From Monomorium pharaonis (lineage: Eukaryota > Arthropoda > Insecta > Hymenoptera > Formicidae): DNA of 64,000 bases. Positions 1 to 11,632 of the stretch are shown here, one piece after another. Each line of letters begins with the position of its first letter. Within the stretch, counting starts at the first letter, position 1. A program made the position numbers and the translations under genes. The DNA is taken from assembly GCF_013373865.1 (NCBI RefSeq), contig NC_050474.1, positions 356,001 through 420,000 on the forward strand, written 5' to 3'. The notes beneath the pieces are model-generated. The model was not told where the DNA came from and did not search any database. It saw only the letters and a list, made by a program, of their open reading frames with translations.

Positions 1-674
1 TTGGCAATTGGAAGCTATCCTCCCTCCACCATGTTTTTCGCGTGAAATGAATTTGGTAAATTTTTAACGCGATGTTACCACCAGCTGCGTAACTACGTTC
101 AGTCGGTAATATAGATTTCTAACTTCAAAGCACGTCATTTTTTTTATTGTATACAACACAATATTGCTTTTTTGTCATTTTACCAAATTAAAAATGTTTT
201 TAGTTTAAAACAGTTAAAGCAATATAAATAAACCTATATAAAATGATTATTTATAAAATCATTTATTATAAATTACGAGTGGTCTGGTTGCTAACCTTAA
301 AAGTACATCACTATTAACAATCGTTCTTTATTTGATTGAATTTTATTGAGCAATGTCTTTAACTTGCAGAATGTTCAAAGTAAACATGAAATGACTGTTT
401 ATGAAGCTCACATTTTTTATTATGTATATAATTTACGATTATTCTGGATTACATCAGGGAGATTAAATCAAATAGACATAGTGTACAGACATATAAAATG
501 TATAATTTAACAATATAAATTGCATTCATGTAAATGATTGCATTCATGAACGATTTATAGAAACTTGAAATGGTAAATGGATTATGTATATATGAATTGT
601 ATTCTGTAAATGTTCCTCGAATCTCTAACAAAATACATTATAACATAATTTAATACACATTTCCAATGCATCTG
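1..674. other. AT-rich flank downstream of NAXE
   Basis: This stretch is AT-rich, with no convincing coding region on either strand. It lies 3' of the minus-strand NAXE gene, so its upper part should be NAXE 3' UTR. A minus-strand AATAAA (plus-strand tttatt at 416-421) is a possible poly(A) signal about 255 bases past the stop. The small ORF here is of low complexity and looks like chance. Confidence 0.5.
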
Positions 675-1487
675 TCAATGTAGCCGAACGACCAAGTCCG
701 TGCCAACGTATTTGGGTAGATTGAGTTTGTACTGCGATTCCAACTTCTCAGGCACAAACCGTCCACCCAGATAGTGAAATCTCCCATCAAACTTGGACGC
801 GCACATCTTCGGTGCCGTCAAGGATATCAGCATTTGCGGCATTATGCCACCCTCCGCGGGTGGGCCACTCTCCACGTCCCAGCCTGACGGTATGTCAATG
901 CTGCAAATAGGAACACTCGTGTATTTCAGCAGGTCAATGATACGGACGAACGGCTCTCTCACTGGTGGCTTGAAACTGAATCCCAGAAGGGCATCTACCA
1001 CGACGGCGTAGTCATTCAGAAGAGCCGCAGAATCAGTCGCCTCTTCAACGCGCCGATTTTCTAGCACGGGAATACCATTCTCGATGCATTGATGCAACAG
1101 CCTCTCGTACAACGCGTTGCAGGTCTTCTTTGGGTAGTAGATCTCCGGCGAGTATCCAAAGTGCTTGAGGTGCCTCGCGCAAACCAGACCATCGCCACCA
1201 TTGTTGCCGGGTCCGCAGCACACTAGCACTTTGTTCCTTGAGGAGTCCTCTGGAGATGGCGGATAGGACCCCACAATCGCGACGGCGCAACTCTGCCCGG
1301 CCAGCTCCATCAGCTGGTCGACGCTAAATCTGTACTTTTCAAACAACTCTTTGTCGATGTTAATAGCCTCCGACTGATTTAAATACCTTGCCATCCTGTT
1401 GTAATATTTTCTCGCGAACGAGATCACCGATTTGTCAACTACAGAACACTCGATCCGCTTGACGATCCGCGATACGACTTGTAGCAT
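675..1487 (-). CDS. NAXE: NAD(P)H-hydrate epimerase (YjeF_N / ApoA-I-binding protein family)
   Basis: A single-exon ORF of 270 residues. The family epimerises damaged NAD(P)HX between R and S forms so that the dehydratase NAXD can restore NAD(P)H. Visible family signatures are FSVDQLMELAG (about 54-64), the glycine-rich GPGNNGGDG (92-100), DALLGFS (165-171), SIDIPSGWDVE (196-206), LISLTAPK (220-227) and the C-terminal YLGGRFVP. Their order and spacing match animal NAXE along the whole length. The N-terminal 30 residues are basic and serine-containing with few acidic residues, so a mitochondrial presequence is plausible, as in mammals. The ATG at 1487 is the first in frame; a second Met at residue 32 could give a cytosolic form. 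The gene is divergent from APC5, with 275 bp between the two start codons. No disruption is seen. Function is inferred from the family. Confidence 0.95.
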   Translation of the reverse strand: MLQVVSRIVKRIECSVVDKSVISFARKYYNRMARYLNQSEAINIDKELFEKYRFSVDQLMELAGQSCAVAIVGSYPPSPEDSSRNKVLVCCGPGNNGGDGLVCARHLKHFGYSPEIYYPKKTCNALYERLLHQCIENGIPVLENRRVEEATDSAALLNDYAVVVDALLGFSFKPPVREPFVRIIDLLKYTSVPICSIDIPSGWDVESGPPAEGGIMPQMLISLTAPKMCASKFDGRFHYLGGRFVPEKLESQYKLNLPKYVGTDLVVRLH

Positions 1488-1762
1488 CTATCGACGAGCA
1501 AATTCAACTTGCTGCATTAAATTGATTTCATTTCGGATTTATCTATGCATACAACGTGTTACTTCCTCTTCGTTGAAAGTCCGTGTCATCGTGTTATCGC
1601 AACAATTTTCAGCGCATCGTCTGGCGGAAATCTTTCGAAATCTAACCTAATTTTACCAAGCTAACGAAACGTAAACAACAATAAACAAGCAGCTGTTGCG
1701 AATTATTTGAAAGATGTAGCACGTATGAGACATTTATCATCAAATTTATAACTCTACAGAAA
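1488..1762. promoter_or_regulatory. Bidirectional promoter region of NAXE and APC5
   Basis: Only 275 bp lie between the ATG of NAXE (minus) and the ATG of APC5 (plus), so both 5' UTRs and both core promoters must sit here. No TATA box is obvious at a useful position for either gene, as is usual for housekeeping promoters. The arrangement is seen in the sequence; shared regulation is an inference. Confidence 0.6.
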
Positions 1763-4700
1763 ATGTCGATGAATGACAACCGGCTCTATATGATGAATGA
1801 TATATTTAATGGAATGTCTAAGGAGTTCGTAACCGTTGACGGCAATGTGAGAAAAATTCAAAAAGAGACTCTCACTCCTTACAAAGTGGCAACTGTCATT
1901 CTGATTAAGGAATATTGTAATGACACTACAAGAGGTATAATTTTATCGTATATTTCATTAGCTAATATTTGTTACGGCAATTTTTATATTGCTTTACAAA
2001 AATTTAATCTTTGATTACATTTGATGTTTTATAGAGATCACAGAGAGACGTAACTTCTGTTTGGCATCATTAAAATTAATTCAGGTAACTATAGATTAAT
2101 TCATAAATAAGTTCCATCTTATTTAAGGCTTCTGAATATTGCGAGTGTTCAGGACTCTTAACAAAATTAAATTTTTACATTAAAAAAATTTTGCGCTAAA
2201 TTGTAATCCATTATATATTCATGATTCTCTACTTGCAATAGATAAAATAAATATATGATAAACAATGCCAATTTCTTTGAAGAAGTGATTCAGTGATTAT
2301 TTAAGTTGGAACTTATTTATAAATCAATACAATAATTTTTATACGTACATTTATGATTACTTTAGTCGGCAGACATGGAATTGGATGCCCTGCTGAATAT
2401 GCTATACGAGCCAGAATATGCTTTACATCGATTTGCGGATCGGCTGGAAATAAATCTGGATGCCATACATGAGAAAGGAATTGACGAGCTGTTGGATTTA
2501 TTTGATAATCTTCGCCGATTAATGGAATCTAAAGATCACGCATTAGCCTTACCAGCCTTAAGCAGAAACTCTGTTCTTGGGTTATACGTTCGTAGAATGC
2601 TTATTTTCTTTGAGAAATTAGCCTTTGATCAAGTAGTCGCTCTTTACAATGATATGGAAAAATATGTTGTGAAGAAAATCGACCTAGACAGTTCGGACAT
2701 TTCTACAATCTCTAAGCAAGAAGATTTTGGTCCAGATAAGTAGGTTTTTCGAAAACAATATCGTTATGTAAATTACATATAGTATTTTTTATAAGTCTAA
2801 TTTAAATTTTAAATAAATTTTATTGTGTTTTCTTGTGTCAATTAATATCGATGTTTTTTTGTAGTAAAGTAAAAACGATTTGGGGTGGAAGACAGGCAGA
2901 ATTACTCGTAGCACAGCAGGCGCATGCTTTACAAACCGATGAACATAAAGCACTACCGCCGGTGGAGTTGCAGACCCTTGTACAAGATCTATTGAAGTCT
3001 AATCCTTATAACGCGGATGCAGTGAGTACAAGTGTAACGTGGAATTGATATAAATGTGAAATAAAGAAAAAATAAAATAAAAAGAATTCTGATTACCGAG
3101 AATTCTTACGATATTTTTTATTTATGTAAAATAAATGTTTTGCTCTTAATACACGAATTATTAATAGCCAAACATTTTTGCTCTAGCATTATCTGAGTTA
3201 TCTGAATTGTATCCGCGTGAACGACTTTTGTGGGGCGATAGACAGTCTCTATCACTGTTTTGACAGACTGGCACCTCTGGAGAACCGATCCACATCCGAG
3301 GATCGATCTCGTACTTTCCGATACGCAGCACTCAATTTGGCCGTTCTACACGCTCAGTTTAACCACAAGTAATCCAGTTCATCTGCTTATTTTAAGCTAA
3401 CTTTCTTTGTTTTTCTACAAACTTCTTATCTCTTAACAAATAACATTTAGTTTGCAGTTATATATAGTATTACAATTATTTTAATTAATTCTTGTAATTT
3501 TTTCGGATAGGAAAGTCGCACAGTATGCTTTGAAAGAAGCTGTTAAATTAGCTCAAGAAGCTGGAGACAACGTGTGCTTGCAGCTCGCGCATTCTTGGAT
3601 GTCTTATTTAACCAGCAAAGAAAATAAGTAAGCTAATATAAAAAGGAGATTTTTAATTTTTTTATTACACAAACATATAAGACGTAATCTTTTTTGGTAT
3701 ATGTGTATATAATTTAACTTATTTAATGAATAAGAATCTTGATAAAGAATGAACGTTGATCGAGGTGTTAATATTACAAATATTTTTTTACTTAATTTCC
3801 TTTTTTATGCGTATTTATTCCTTTTTATTTAGAGGGCCTCTGATAGAACGTTCAGTCGGCAAAGCAAGTTTGCTCGGAATCACGCATACAACAGGTTTAA
3901 GCCTTATTTCTCACGCGCACAGTTATGCCTTGGAAGCTAAGAATCCTCATCAAGTGTTTGATGTGCGTAAAAAATAATAAAAAAATAGTTAACCCGATAT
4001 ATGCAACATAATTAAATAGAGAGAACAGATCAGGACAGAATCTGTTAGTGCTTAATATTTTTTATATAACTTTATATATATATTTTTAAGCTTAATTTTT
4101 AAAAATTATGTTTCAAGACTGAAAGTAATGATGTGCTGTTTGAAATGGTAAAGGGTACAGATATATACTAGAAAACGTATATAAATTCCTGAAAAAAAAT
4201 ACCTAAAAGAATTATTAAGTGCTAAGATCCTGAGACCATTTATTGATCTTTCTCTCCATTTAATTGTGTTATACTGTTATATTACAGTCTTACTTTGTTT
4301 ATTATTATTGATATAACATTAATACAAATTAAAAGTTATAATTTATTTTACAGATTTTGATGAAATCAGACATGCTAAACTGTCAGCACTCGATGTCCGA
4401 CTTGATGTCCATCACTTTTGGGGAAAAAGCAGCACTATGGGCATATTATGGTAAAACGGAAATGGCTTCTCTCTGCGCTCAATTGCTACTTCTTCATAAT
4501 ACGGGTGATAAGAAGCAGCACATGTTCAATGGACCGTCTACGTGTCAGGCTATCGTCACAGTCGCGAATATGTTGATCGAGTTCGGCGAATATAGTCTCG
4601 CCGAAGTTGTGCTGACACATGCTAAGGAAAGATTTCCTAACAGTCCTTGCAACCAGGTTTGTTCTTTTACAAATAAAATATGTTACGAAAATTGTACAAA

Positions 4701-5736
4701 AATGATCTCTTTTTCACGACAAAATGAATAATATCTGAATGTTTCGAATAATCTCTGAATTTCAAAGCTTTTAAAAAGAAAAGACTTTTTTTATAATTCA
4801 GTTTTTTACATTTTAGATTTGGATGTTGAGTGAACAATTGCATATATTTACACAACTGCTACGACAAGAAAAATGGAGCGAAGCGGAAGCAGCAGCTAGG
4901 AATATCTCCAGCTTAGATCAGTTGGAATCCAAACTCAAGTAAAGAAAGAATTCAAATTATAAACGTTCTTCGTTTTTGTATATATAAAAGATCTAATTGA
5001 GAACGCGTTCTAATTTAATTTTCAGATTGGCCGAAGTTTGTCTGGCTAAAGGCGATTTTCCCAAAGGATTAGAGTACATCGGTGCTATCGGAGAACATCC
5101 GAACGTTACTCCGCCATATATGATACGCGCAGTGCTTCTTTCTAGTCAGATAATGTGCGCTTCGTCCTCGCCAGATAACGGGACAGCGATCGTTACTAAC
5201 TGCATAATGCGTCTTTGTTCAGCCTTGGAATTGGCTACACAAAATTATTTGTCGTACTACAAAGCACTTGTCAAGATGAATCTTGCCAATGTACAAGTAA
5301 GTTTTTTTTTGTTGCTAGAAAGAGAGTACTTTGCTCAACAAAAATGCACTTCCAATTGTTCCAGTTGTCAATGGGTTTGCCTATATTAGCCTTGAACTTG
5401 GTGGAGGACACTATTCCCACGATCTTGGGTCATGGTGGTTGTTACGATCAAGGAAAAGCGTTTATGTTATATGGCAAGTGTCTTATAGCTTCGGCGCCAG
5501 AGAATCCTTTCGAAGTTCGAAAGGAGGTGATTCTAAGCGGAATAAAAACTCTGTCAAAGGCACAGACGTTCTTTACCAAGGTCAACGCCATTGCGAAAGT
5601 CAAAAGCATTGTGCATCTGCAAGCTGTTTTCTACAACGAAATTGATCTTCTATCTGAGCGAAATCAATGCGCCTTCGAGTTTCGTCAATTGGATGAGCAA
5701 TACTTAACGACTCCTACCGATCCGTTTTTGTATTAA
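1763..5736 (+). CDS. APC5: Anaphase-promoting complex subunit 5
   Basis: Eleven coding exons joined by GT-AG introns with phase kept throughout: 1763-1934, 2035-2084, 2366-2739, 2865-3021, 3187-3368, 3511-3627, 3833-3962, 4354-4656, 4817-4938, 5026-5296, 5365-5736. They give about 749 residues, close to vertebrate APC5 (about 755). APC5 is a TPR-rich scaffold subunit of the APC/C, the ubiquitin ligase that degrades cyclins and securin. The Apc5 core begins at about residue 252 with HYLSYLNC and continues through YHCFDRL and RYAALNLAVLHAQF. Later helical pairs such as WMSYLTSKEN, ALWAYYGKTEMASLCAQLLL and YYKALVKMNLANVQ fit TPR-like repeats. The protein ends in PTDPFLY. Exon 3 uses the donor GTAGGT just before an in-frame TAG, which settles the exon 3-4 join. 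No lesion is seen. Confidence 0.93.
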
Positions 5737-6210
5737 AATTTGAGAGGATAATTTTCTATATAAAGATATGGGAATGAAGAAGAAGATATGGAGTTTAGTA
5801 GAACGACAAGGATAGATGTTGATAACGTCAATAGCATCTCCCCGAACATGTGTAGTTATGCGATTAACGAATTTATCAAGGTTTTGTTTATAAGAAATCA
5901 AATTCATTTTAATTATATTCATTTCAATCGTGTAATAAAATTATTCATCTCACGAGAATATTTACTTTTCATGTATAGACGTTTCAGGCTATCAGAAGGT
6001 TCTCTTTACGTTAAATATATCTAAATATTAAATCTTTCTCATTTATATAATTTTGAAAGTTTTATATCGACAATCGATAATATCTATTGAAAATTTTCTA
6101 CATTCTCCCATTACGTCGGGAATCCATTCGCCGGGTCTACAATGAGTCGTAAGTCGTTGATCGTAAGAAATCTAGTCAATCGTACAGTAAGTTTTCACCG
6201 AGGGTTCAAA
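5737..6210 (+). other. APC5 3' UTR and short spacer
   Basis: AT-rich sequence follows the APC5 stop codon. AATAAA at 5934-5939, about 200 bases downstream of the stop, is the best poly(A) signal. The rest is spacer up to the foldback elements that start near 6211. The small ORFs here are not credible proteins. Confidence 0.55.
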
Positions 6211-6315
6211 TCGGGTCAGAGTCAGGCCAATTAGCCAATGACTATACTGGTTACAACGGAAATTAGGTTACTTCGGTTGTAACCAGCCTAACTATTGGCT
6301 AATTGGCCCGATTCT
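6211..6315. repeat. 105-bp hairpin (foldback) element
   Basis: The two halves pair almost end to end. The left arm has AATCGGG, then GGCCAATTAGCCAA, then GGTTACAACGGAA; the right arm has the matching TTCGGTTGTAACC, TTGGCTAATTGG and CCCGATT. An 8-9 bp bulge is unpaired on the left. It ends directly at the TAA that borders the next MITE, so it is probably an older foldback MITE or the target into which the neighbour inserted. Confidence 0.7.
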
Positions 6316-6317
6316 AA

Positions 6318-6586
6318 AGGGCCATCTACAATGGAGAGTCGTAGGCCGTAGCAGTAGTCGTAGAAAATGTCTCCACTTCGTATTGCTTTACTGTTTACAG
6401 CCTACAGCAGACATTGAGCCAGTTCATTGCGTGCTTACAATGAGCGTTGGGGCATTCGGGATTAGTTTTTGGTCGCCTTTCTTTGATGGCCGGCTTGTAT
6501 GTTATTGCTACGTCGTTTTTATTCTAGACAGCATTGCCGTAGTTTTAGTGCTGTTACGGCTAAAACACTCCATTGTAGATGGCCCT
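6318..6586. mobile_element. MITE copy A, 269 bp, TIR AGGGCCATCTACAATGGA, TSD TAA
   Basis: The element starts AGGGCCATCTACAATGGA and ends with the inverted TCCATTGTAGATGGCCCT. TAA flanks it at 6315-6317 and 6587-6589. No transposase is encoded, so it is non-autonomous. A 3-bp TAA target duplication with a G/C-rich TIR fits the PIF/Harbinger superfamily, which targets TWA; that assignment is an inference. The ORF crossing it is of repeat origin. Confidence 0.85.
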
Positions 6587-6589
6587 TAA

Positions 6590-6858
6590 AGGGCCATCTA
6601 CAATGGAGAGTCGTAGGCCGTAGCAGTAGTCGTAGAAAATGTCTCCACTTCGTATTGCTTTACTGTTTACAGCCTACAGCAGACATTGAGCCAATTCATT
6701 GCGTGCTTACGATGAGCGTTGGGGCATTCGGGATTAGTTTTTGGTCGCCTTTCTTTGATGGCCGGCTTGTATGTTATTGCTACGTCGTTTTTATTCTAGA
6801 CAACATTGCCGTAGTTTTAGTGCTGTTACGGCTAAAACACTCCATTGTAGATGGCCCT
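6590..6858. mobile_element. MITE copy B, 269 bp, tandem to copy A
   Basis: Same length as copy A and, read side by side, differing at only three positions (an A/G change in the CCARTTCATT stretch, one in CTTACRATGAG, one in CTAGACARCATTG). It shares the TAA at 6587-6589 with copy A and has TAA at 6859-6861 on its right. The near-identity suggests a recent insertion beside or into the target duplication of an existing copy, or a local duplication. Confidence 0.85.
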
Positions 6859-6859
6859 T

Positions 6860-7000
6860 AAAGCTTCGTCTACAGAAGTCGCAAGCAGCCAATCGCGACT
6901 TGCGACAGCCAATGAGCGCCTAATTTCTAGTTAAAGCTCGACATTCATTGGCTGTCGCAAGTCGCAACTGGCTGCTTGCGACTTCTGTAGACGAGGCTTT
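6860..7000. mobile_element. 141-bp foldback MITE, TIR AAAGCYTCGTCTACAG
   Basis: The left end AAAGCTTCGTCTACAGAAG pairs with the right end CTTCTGTAGACGAGGCTTT. Inside, the GTCGCAAGCAGCCA and GCGACAGCCAATGA blocks are mirrored by TCATTGGCTGTCGC and TGGCTGCTTGCGAC, so the element is nearly one long hairpin. Its TIR shares the TCTACA core with the adjacent 269-bp MITEs, hinting at mobilisation by a related transposase. No coding potential. Confidence 0.8.
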
Positions 7001-8025
7001 TTGTACGACGTACGACGGCCACGACGGAGTGTCTTTATCCAGAGTCGATAGTATGTAACATGAACAGTATGTAATTTGATGTGATTTGATGTCACGCGGT
7101 ATCGGTAATATGTATGATCGTCGCGCAAACGAATTGAAACGAATAATGGCCGAAGATCTCGTAGATGCGCATTCTGTGACTGCATCGCGTGTGATATAAC
7201 GGAAATGTTGAAGATCGGCTACGCGAATAAATCAAATTAAAGTGGGGTCATTGCGCGATATGGATTTATCATAACAGATGACGAGGTACAGGCATTCACC
7301 CTCTTGCAATGCAATTCGAATCGCGTTAATGACGAGGTTAATCCCCTATGGGAACACTTTGGAAATGGCGATAAAGTGAACAGCTGTGCGTCAAGTAGGA
7401 ATGCATACGTGGTACGTTTTTTAAGGATTTGAAGAACATGTTTAGTGCTACTATACTAAGTATACATGTTCGTTCATATTGTATTTACGTCTTTTACATG
7501 TCATTTGTAATGATAATGCCAAGATACACACACGCATCGCCCCCCACACAACACCCCCCCCCCACACACACACACACACACACACACGTTGATCAAGTCA
7601 GTTTTTCACGAGTGTGATAATTGAAATAACTGTCTAGAAAGCACACCTCTTATTTCTTAATCCTAAAGTGTTATTTATATTTTCTTTAATACTACTCTTG
7701 ATGAAAATTTACCTACAAAATTAGGAATGTTTAAAAAATATTGTACATTATAGGTTACTAGGATGTTAAAACTAAACTAATTATTTTAATGTAAACAAAT
7801 CTTATCAAATGTTATTTTAAGCAAAAGTTTTCATAATGAGAATCAGACTAAACTTGAAGATTTACTCACAGTAATACTCCATAGTTAATTTTGTAATCTG
7901 CATATGATAAACATTAAGTGAAAAATGGAATTAACCATATTCTTTCCTTGACAGGTTCTGGTTACTGTAGCACAAAATGTGACACCTAAGTTGCTGCTGG
8001 TTAAAAGTATTACACAGTTTATAAA
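7001..8025 (+). promoter_or_regulatory. Promoter and noncoding 5' leader of the SNX19-type gene
   Basis: The region between the foldback cluster and the SNX ATG holds moderately GC-rich sequence at 7001-7400, the likely promoter and first noncoding exon, with donor-like GTACG and GTAGGAATG at about 7394-7417. A (CA)n tract lies at 7563-7587. A good acceptor (pyrimidine tract then acag, ending 7954) would begin the leader exon that carries the ATG at 8026. No protein-coding exon was recognised. Confidence 0.45.
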
Positions 8026-9185
8026 ATGGAAAGAGTTATACCAATGAGTTGGTTGAATCAAATATTGCTAGTCTTTAGTATATCAGCTGCAATATTGTCC
8101 TTGGTTATACAAGGGTGGGTAGATTTTACACCTCTGCCAATATACGTTTCTATCTCCTGGGCTATATTTGTCACAATTATATCCATATGGCTGAGTTGCT
8201 ACTTGTTACGTCTAACACTAAAAGCCAACAGTCCGATTGCTATAGAATTTATGAACAAGTGGATATGCAAGAAACTAGTGGATCAACTGAGTTTAGATTG
8301 TTCAGTAGATGAGAATGAAAGTATAGAGCTCACTCGCAAAGGTGATAATGAAAACCAAAAAAACTCAAATTCCACACAAAAGGATAGTGTTAAGTGCAAG
8401 AATGATGATTCCTGTAAGAAAGAGAACTCTTTGACAAGAAGAAAAAAGCTGAATGTAATAGAAATGACACAAGAGATTAATGCAAAGTATATAGAAATTT
8501 GGTATAAAAATATAAGTAATGACAAGTCATTCCCTGATGAGGCGCAGAACTTGTTGATCAAGTTCTTGACCAGGCTTGTCTGGAAAGCCAGTCTAATAGA
8601 TAAGATAAAGCTTACTAATAAATTGGCAAGTGTGTTACTGTTACACCTAAAGGAATATCGTAGGTATGGATGTATCTATTGAGAATTATTTTTGTAAAGC
8701 CTGTTTATACCAATATAGATTAATTTTAATTCGCGGAAATATAATTTACTTTCTGTCGTTTTCTAATTGTAAGAAATTGAAGGCGAAATTAAAGTTATTT
8801 TACATACGTAGACTGGACATTAATTAGGAAAAATTATTCTATTTATTGATGCATACTCATTCCACAGGGCATTACGTAGAGTCGAGAAAGGTACTGCAGT
8901 GAATGTGGAGGAGGCATACAAATATTTACACCCTGGTTCTCGCAGTACATCAACATTGGAGCACATGTTACATCGTTTGGTTACTGTCCTGGCACAAGAG
9001 TTTTTACAGTGGGAATTAACTAGTTCGTTACCATGTAAACTTTTGTTATCTATTTTAGCAAAGAAACTCTTAACAACAATAGACATAATCAGCTCCCCAG
9101 ATTGGTTGATCGAGAATTTGTTAAGATTATTAGAAGCTCCAACAAATGAAGTCACTCCAGTTAAACAAAATATCAATGTAAATTC

Positions 9186-9219
<34 letters not shown>

Positions 9220-10497
9220 TGATGATGTTGTATAGTTATATGATAATGATAATATACTAATTTAATTGGTCTTTTTCAGGGTACCATAACTGTTGCTTTA
9301 AGTGATGGTATCACATCCGCGACAGCGGCTGTAATCCCACAGCAATTGCCAAAATCTTTATCCAAGTCTAGTCTATCCACAGCTACTACGAGTGAAGACA
9401 AGAATACAGCTTTAATGACAGCTCCAGAAAAACCAACTCTATGTCTGGAAGGTCTCTCTACAGAGCATAGAGGCCTGTGGGGAGACAGCATAACGGACAC
9501 AGATCTGGATCTGGAAGAAGATAAGATATCACCGGTGTATGAAGAACCAACGGATTTCGCTACGACTATCGCTAGGCTTAGAAGTCTATTACAACAGAAA
9601 TCTACAGCGACCACACCACTGTTAGTACAAACAACACTTAAATATCTTAGACTGGGATTACATAAAACCTGTAAATTTCAGACATGCTGAAGAAAAATCC
9701 TATGTAATATACGAAGGCAGCCAATTTACGAATTTATCAATTCCTTGGACTGAGTTCCACACCGCGACGGATGGCTCACAGCAACTGTATTACTGCATAC
9801 AATTTGACGATGTCGAGCAACGTGGAATGGATCTATTCGAAACAACCACTGCTACAGTCAAAAGGCAGTATGCAGATTTTGTTCAGTTGCATCTTAGTTT
9901 GGAAGAAGTAAGTCTTGTAACGTAAAAACATTTTCAAAATTCGTACAAAAAGGACTTGCAAATAAATTTAAAGCGGCAATTTAAATTTAATAATTACGCT
10001 TACAAATTCTAGATTCCAACGTTAGCAAGTATTATGTCGGAACTAGTGTTACCTGAAGGTGGCCGAATTGAATTAGAAATGTATTTGAAAACGTTGTGTA
10101 CGCGATTGGCGACTGAATGTCCGCCGCAACTGCGTCATTTTCTTCGTCCTAGTAGCAGTGCAAGCAAGAAAGCCGACGCGGTAGCACCTCGTTTGGATCG
10201 ATTTTTAGCAAAGACCGTAACTGGTGTCTTTAACACATTGAAAACCGTTGTACCAGGTTTTGAATTAGATCAAGAAGAAGATGCTTCTCCTCCGCCTACT
10301 CTAATGCCTTTGTCTGACATACCCTGGAGATTTGTTGAGGATATAAAGTCGGTAATGGAACTTGTATATACACACGTGTGTAATATAAATAACATGTGCA
10401 TTCTAACAAACATATTCATATAACTAAGAATTTTAGTATTTATGTTTAATATATCTGTAAAAAATCAGTATAATTATATGTACATATTCTCCACTAA

Positions 10498-10543
<46 letters not shown>

Positions 10544-11632
10544 CTCTCACTAAATATATATGTGCGTGCGTGTGTGTGTGCGCGCGCGTGTGTGTGCATG
10601 CACACGTGTGCGTGTGTATATAATCAAGAAATATATTAAACTACGTGCATTAAGTTCAATCCAAGTTTTTTGTTTTATCTTTTGTTATCACATTTTCCTA
10701 ATGTAAAGAGAATTTTACTCTTCACACGTTTCACAATTTAATTTATCTTCCAAATTACAATCTCTTGTATAATATACACAAAATGCATATTTTAAAATAT
10801 CTTGTTTATAGAAAAGTCTTGCTTGTGAACTTCAGCAATTGATTGCGGAAAGAACTGAGTACTGTACGGTAGACACAGCTTATGAGGCAGTTGACTCAAT
10901 AGAAGCTAGTGGCGATTCAGAGTTACTGGATTGTTGGTGGGAGACTATTAATACTTCATATGATGGTAACTATAATAATATTGCTTTTTGTTACATGCAT
11001 ATAAAATTATATACACTATACACTCGAAAGTTTCAACATGTGTGAGATTTCTTGTATTTCATGAAAAGTTGAGCAAAAAAAAACTCGCGTGTATATATTT
11101 CTTTTCTAGATGAAATAGACGAGTTAGATTCCAATTTAACACTGACATGTACGACGGTAGATTTGATTTGTGAGCTTCTAGCAGGTATTGCTAGTAATAA
11201 TACATTACAACAAGAAGCGGTTGTTAGATGGACCAAATTGCTACTTGGAAACATTTCAGAGCCAATCCTGCAGGTGAGATTTATGAAAGACTATTATATT
11301 TTTTCCAAGCTATTAACTTCATTTATTTACAGAAAATTATTTGGTCATTTTACTCTCTAAGCGGTTCTCCGTTAAATTGGGATACGTCACATAACATCAC
11401 AAGTCAGAATAGTGCACAGTTGAGGGATAAATTACTATGTGTATTAAAGAAAAAGATATCGTACAATATCAAATTGATATTCGGCGAGGATGACGCGTAC
11501 AAGGCTCTGAACTATCTGTTAAGTTCATATGAAATCAAAAGGATTAATTTAGATTTAAACATGCAAATGTTGGATGCATTAGTATCGGAACTATTAATTT
11601 CCTGTAAAACAAATTACGATGCCGCAAATTAA
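8026..11632 (+). CDS. SNX19: Sorting nexin, SNX19-like (two TM, PXA, PX, nexin-C)
   Basis: Eight coding exons keep phase: 8026-8663, 8868-9177, 9280-9620, 9682-9907, 10013-10351, 10812-10965, 11110-11273, 11333-11632, giving about 823 residues. Two hydrophobic segments lie at about 9-29 and 37-62. A lysine/serine-rich linker follows, then a PXA domain (about 150-315, including EIWYKNIS and SSPDWLIENLLRLLEA). A PX domain spans about 435-560, with RQYADFVQLHLSLEE in its core. A nexin-C region ends the protein. There is no RGS domain, which favours SNX19 over SNX13, SNX14 or SNX25. The family acts on endolysosomal membranes and ER contacts. The usual proline-rich PX loop is not evident, so phosphoinositide binding is uncertain. 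The intron at 9621-9681 is only 61 nt. The exact orthologue name is less sure than the family. Confidence 0.85.
9186..9215. repeat. (AAT)n microsatellite in an SNX19-like intron
   Basis: About ten TAA/AAT units just downstream of the exon 2 donor of the SNX gene. If the donor were missed, the tract would read as a poly-Asn tail; it is intronic in the joined model. Confidence 0.85.
10499..10620. repeat. (TA)n followed by (GT/GC)n microsatellite
   Basis: A TA run at about 10499-10535, then a GT/GC-rich alternating purine-pyrimidine tract at about 10560-10620, inside the SNX19-like intron between 10351 and 10812. No coding role. Confidence 0.85.

Noticed and set aside
6203..6216. GGTTCAAATC resembling a tRNA B-box
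   Set aside because: No matching A-box or cloverleaf could be drawn around it; it lies at the edge of a foldback element.
6318..6858. TTAA at element borders, suggesting piggyBac
   Set aside because: TAA borders make the TIRs symmetrical (AGGGCC/GGCCCT), and the left border reads CTAA, so a 3-bp TAA target fits better.
6383..6861. Two near-identical ORFs of 68 and 120 codons
   Set aside because: They fall inside the tandem 269-bp MITEs and repeat only because the elements do.
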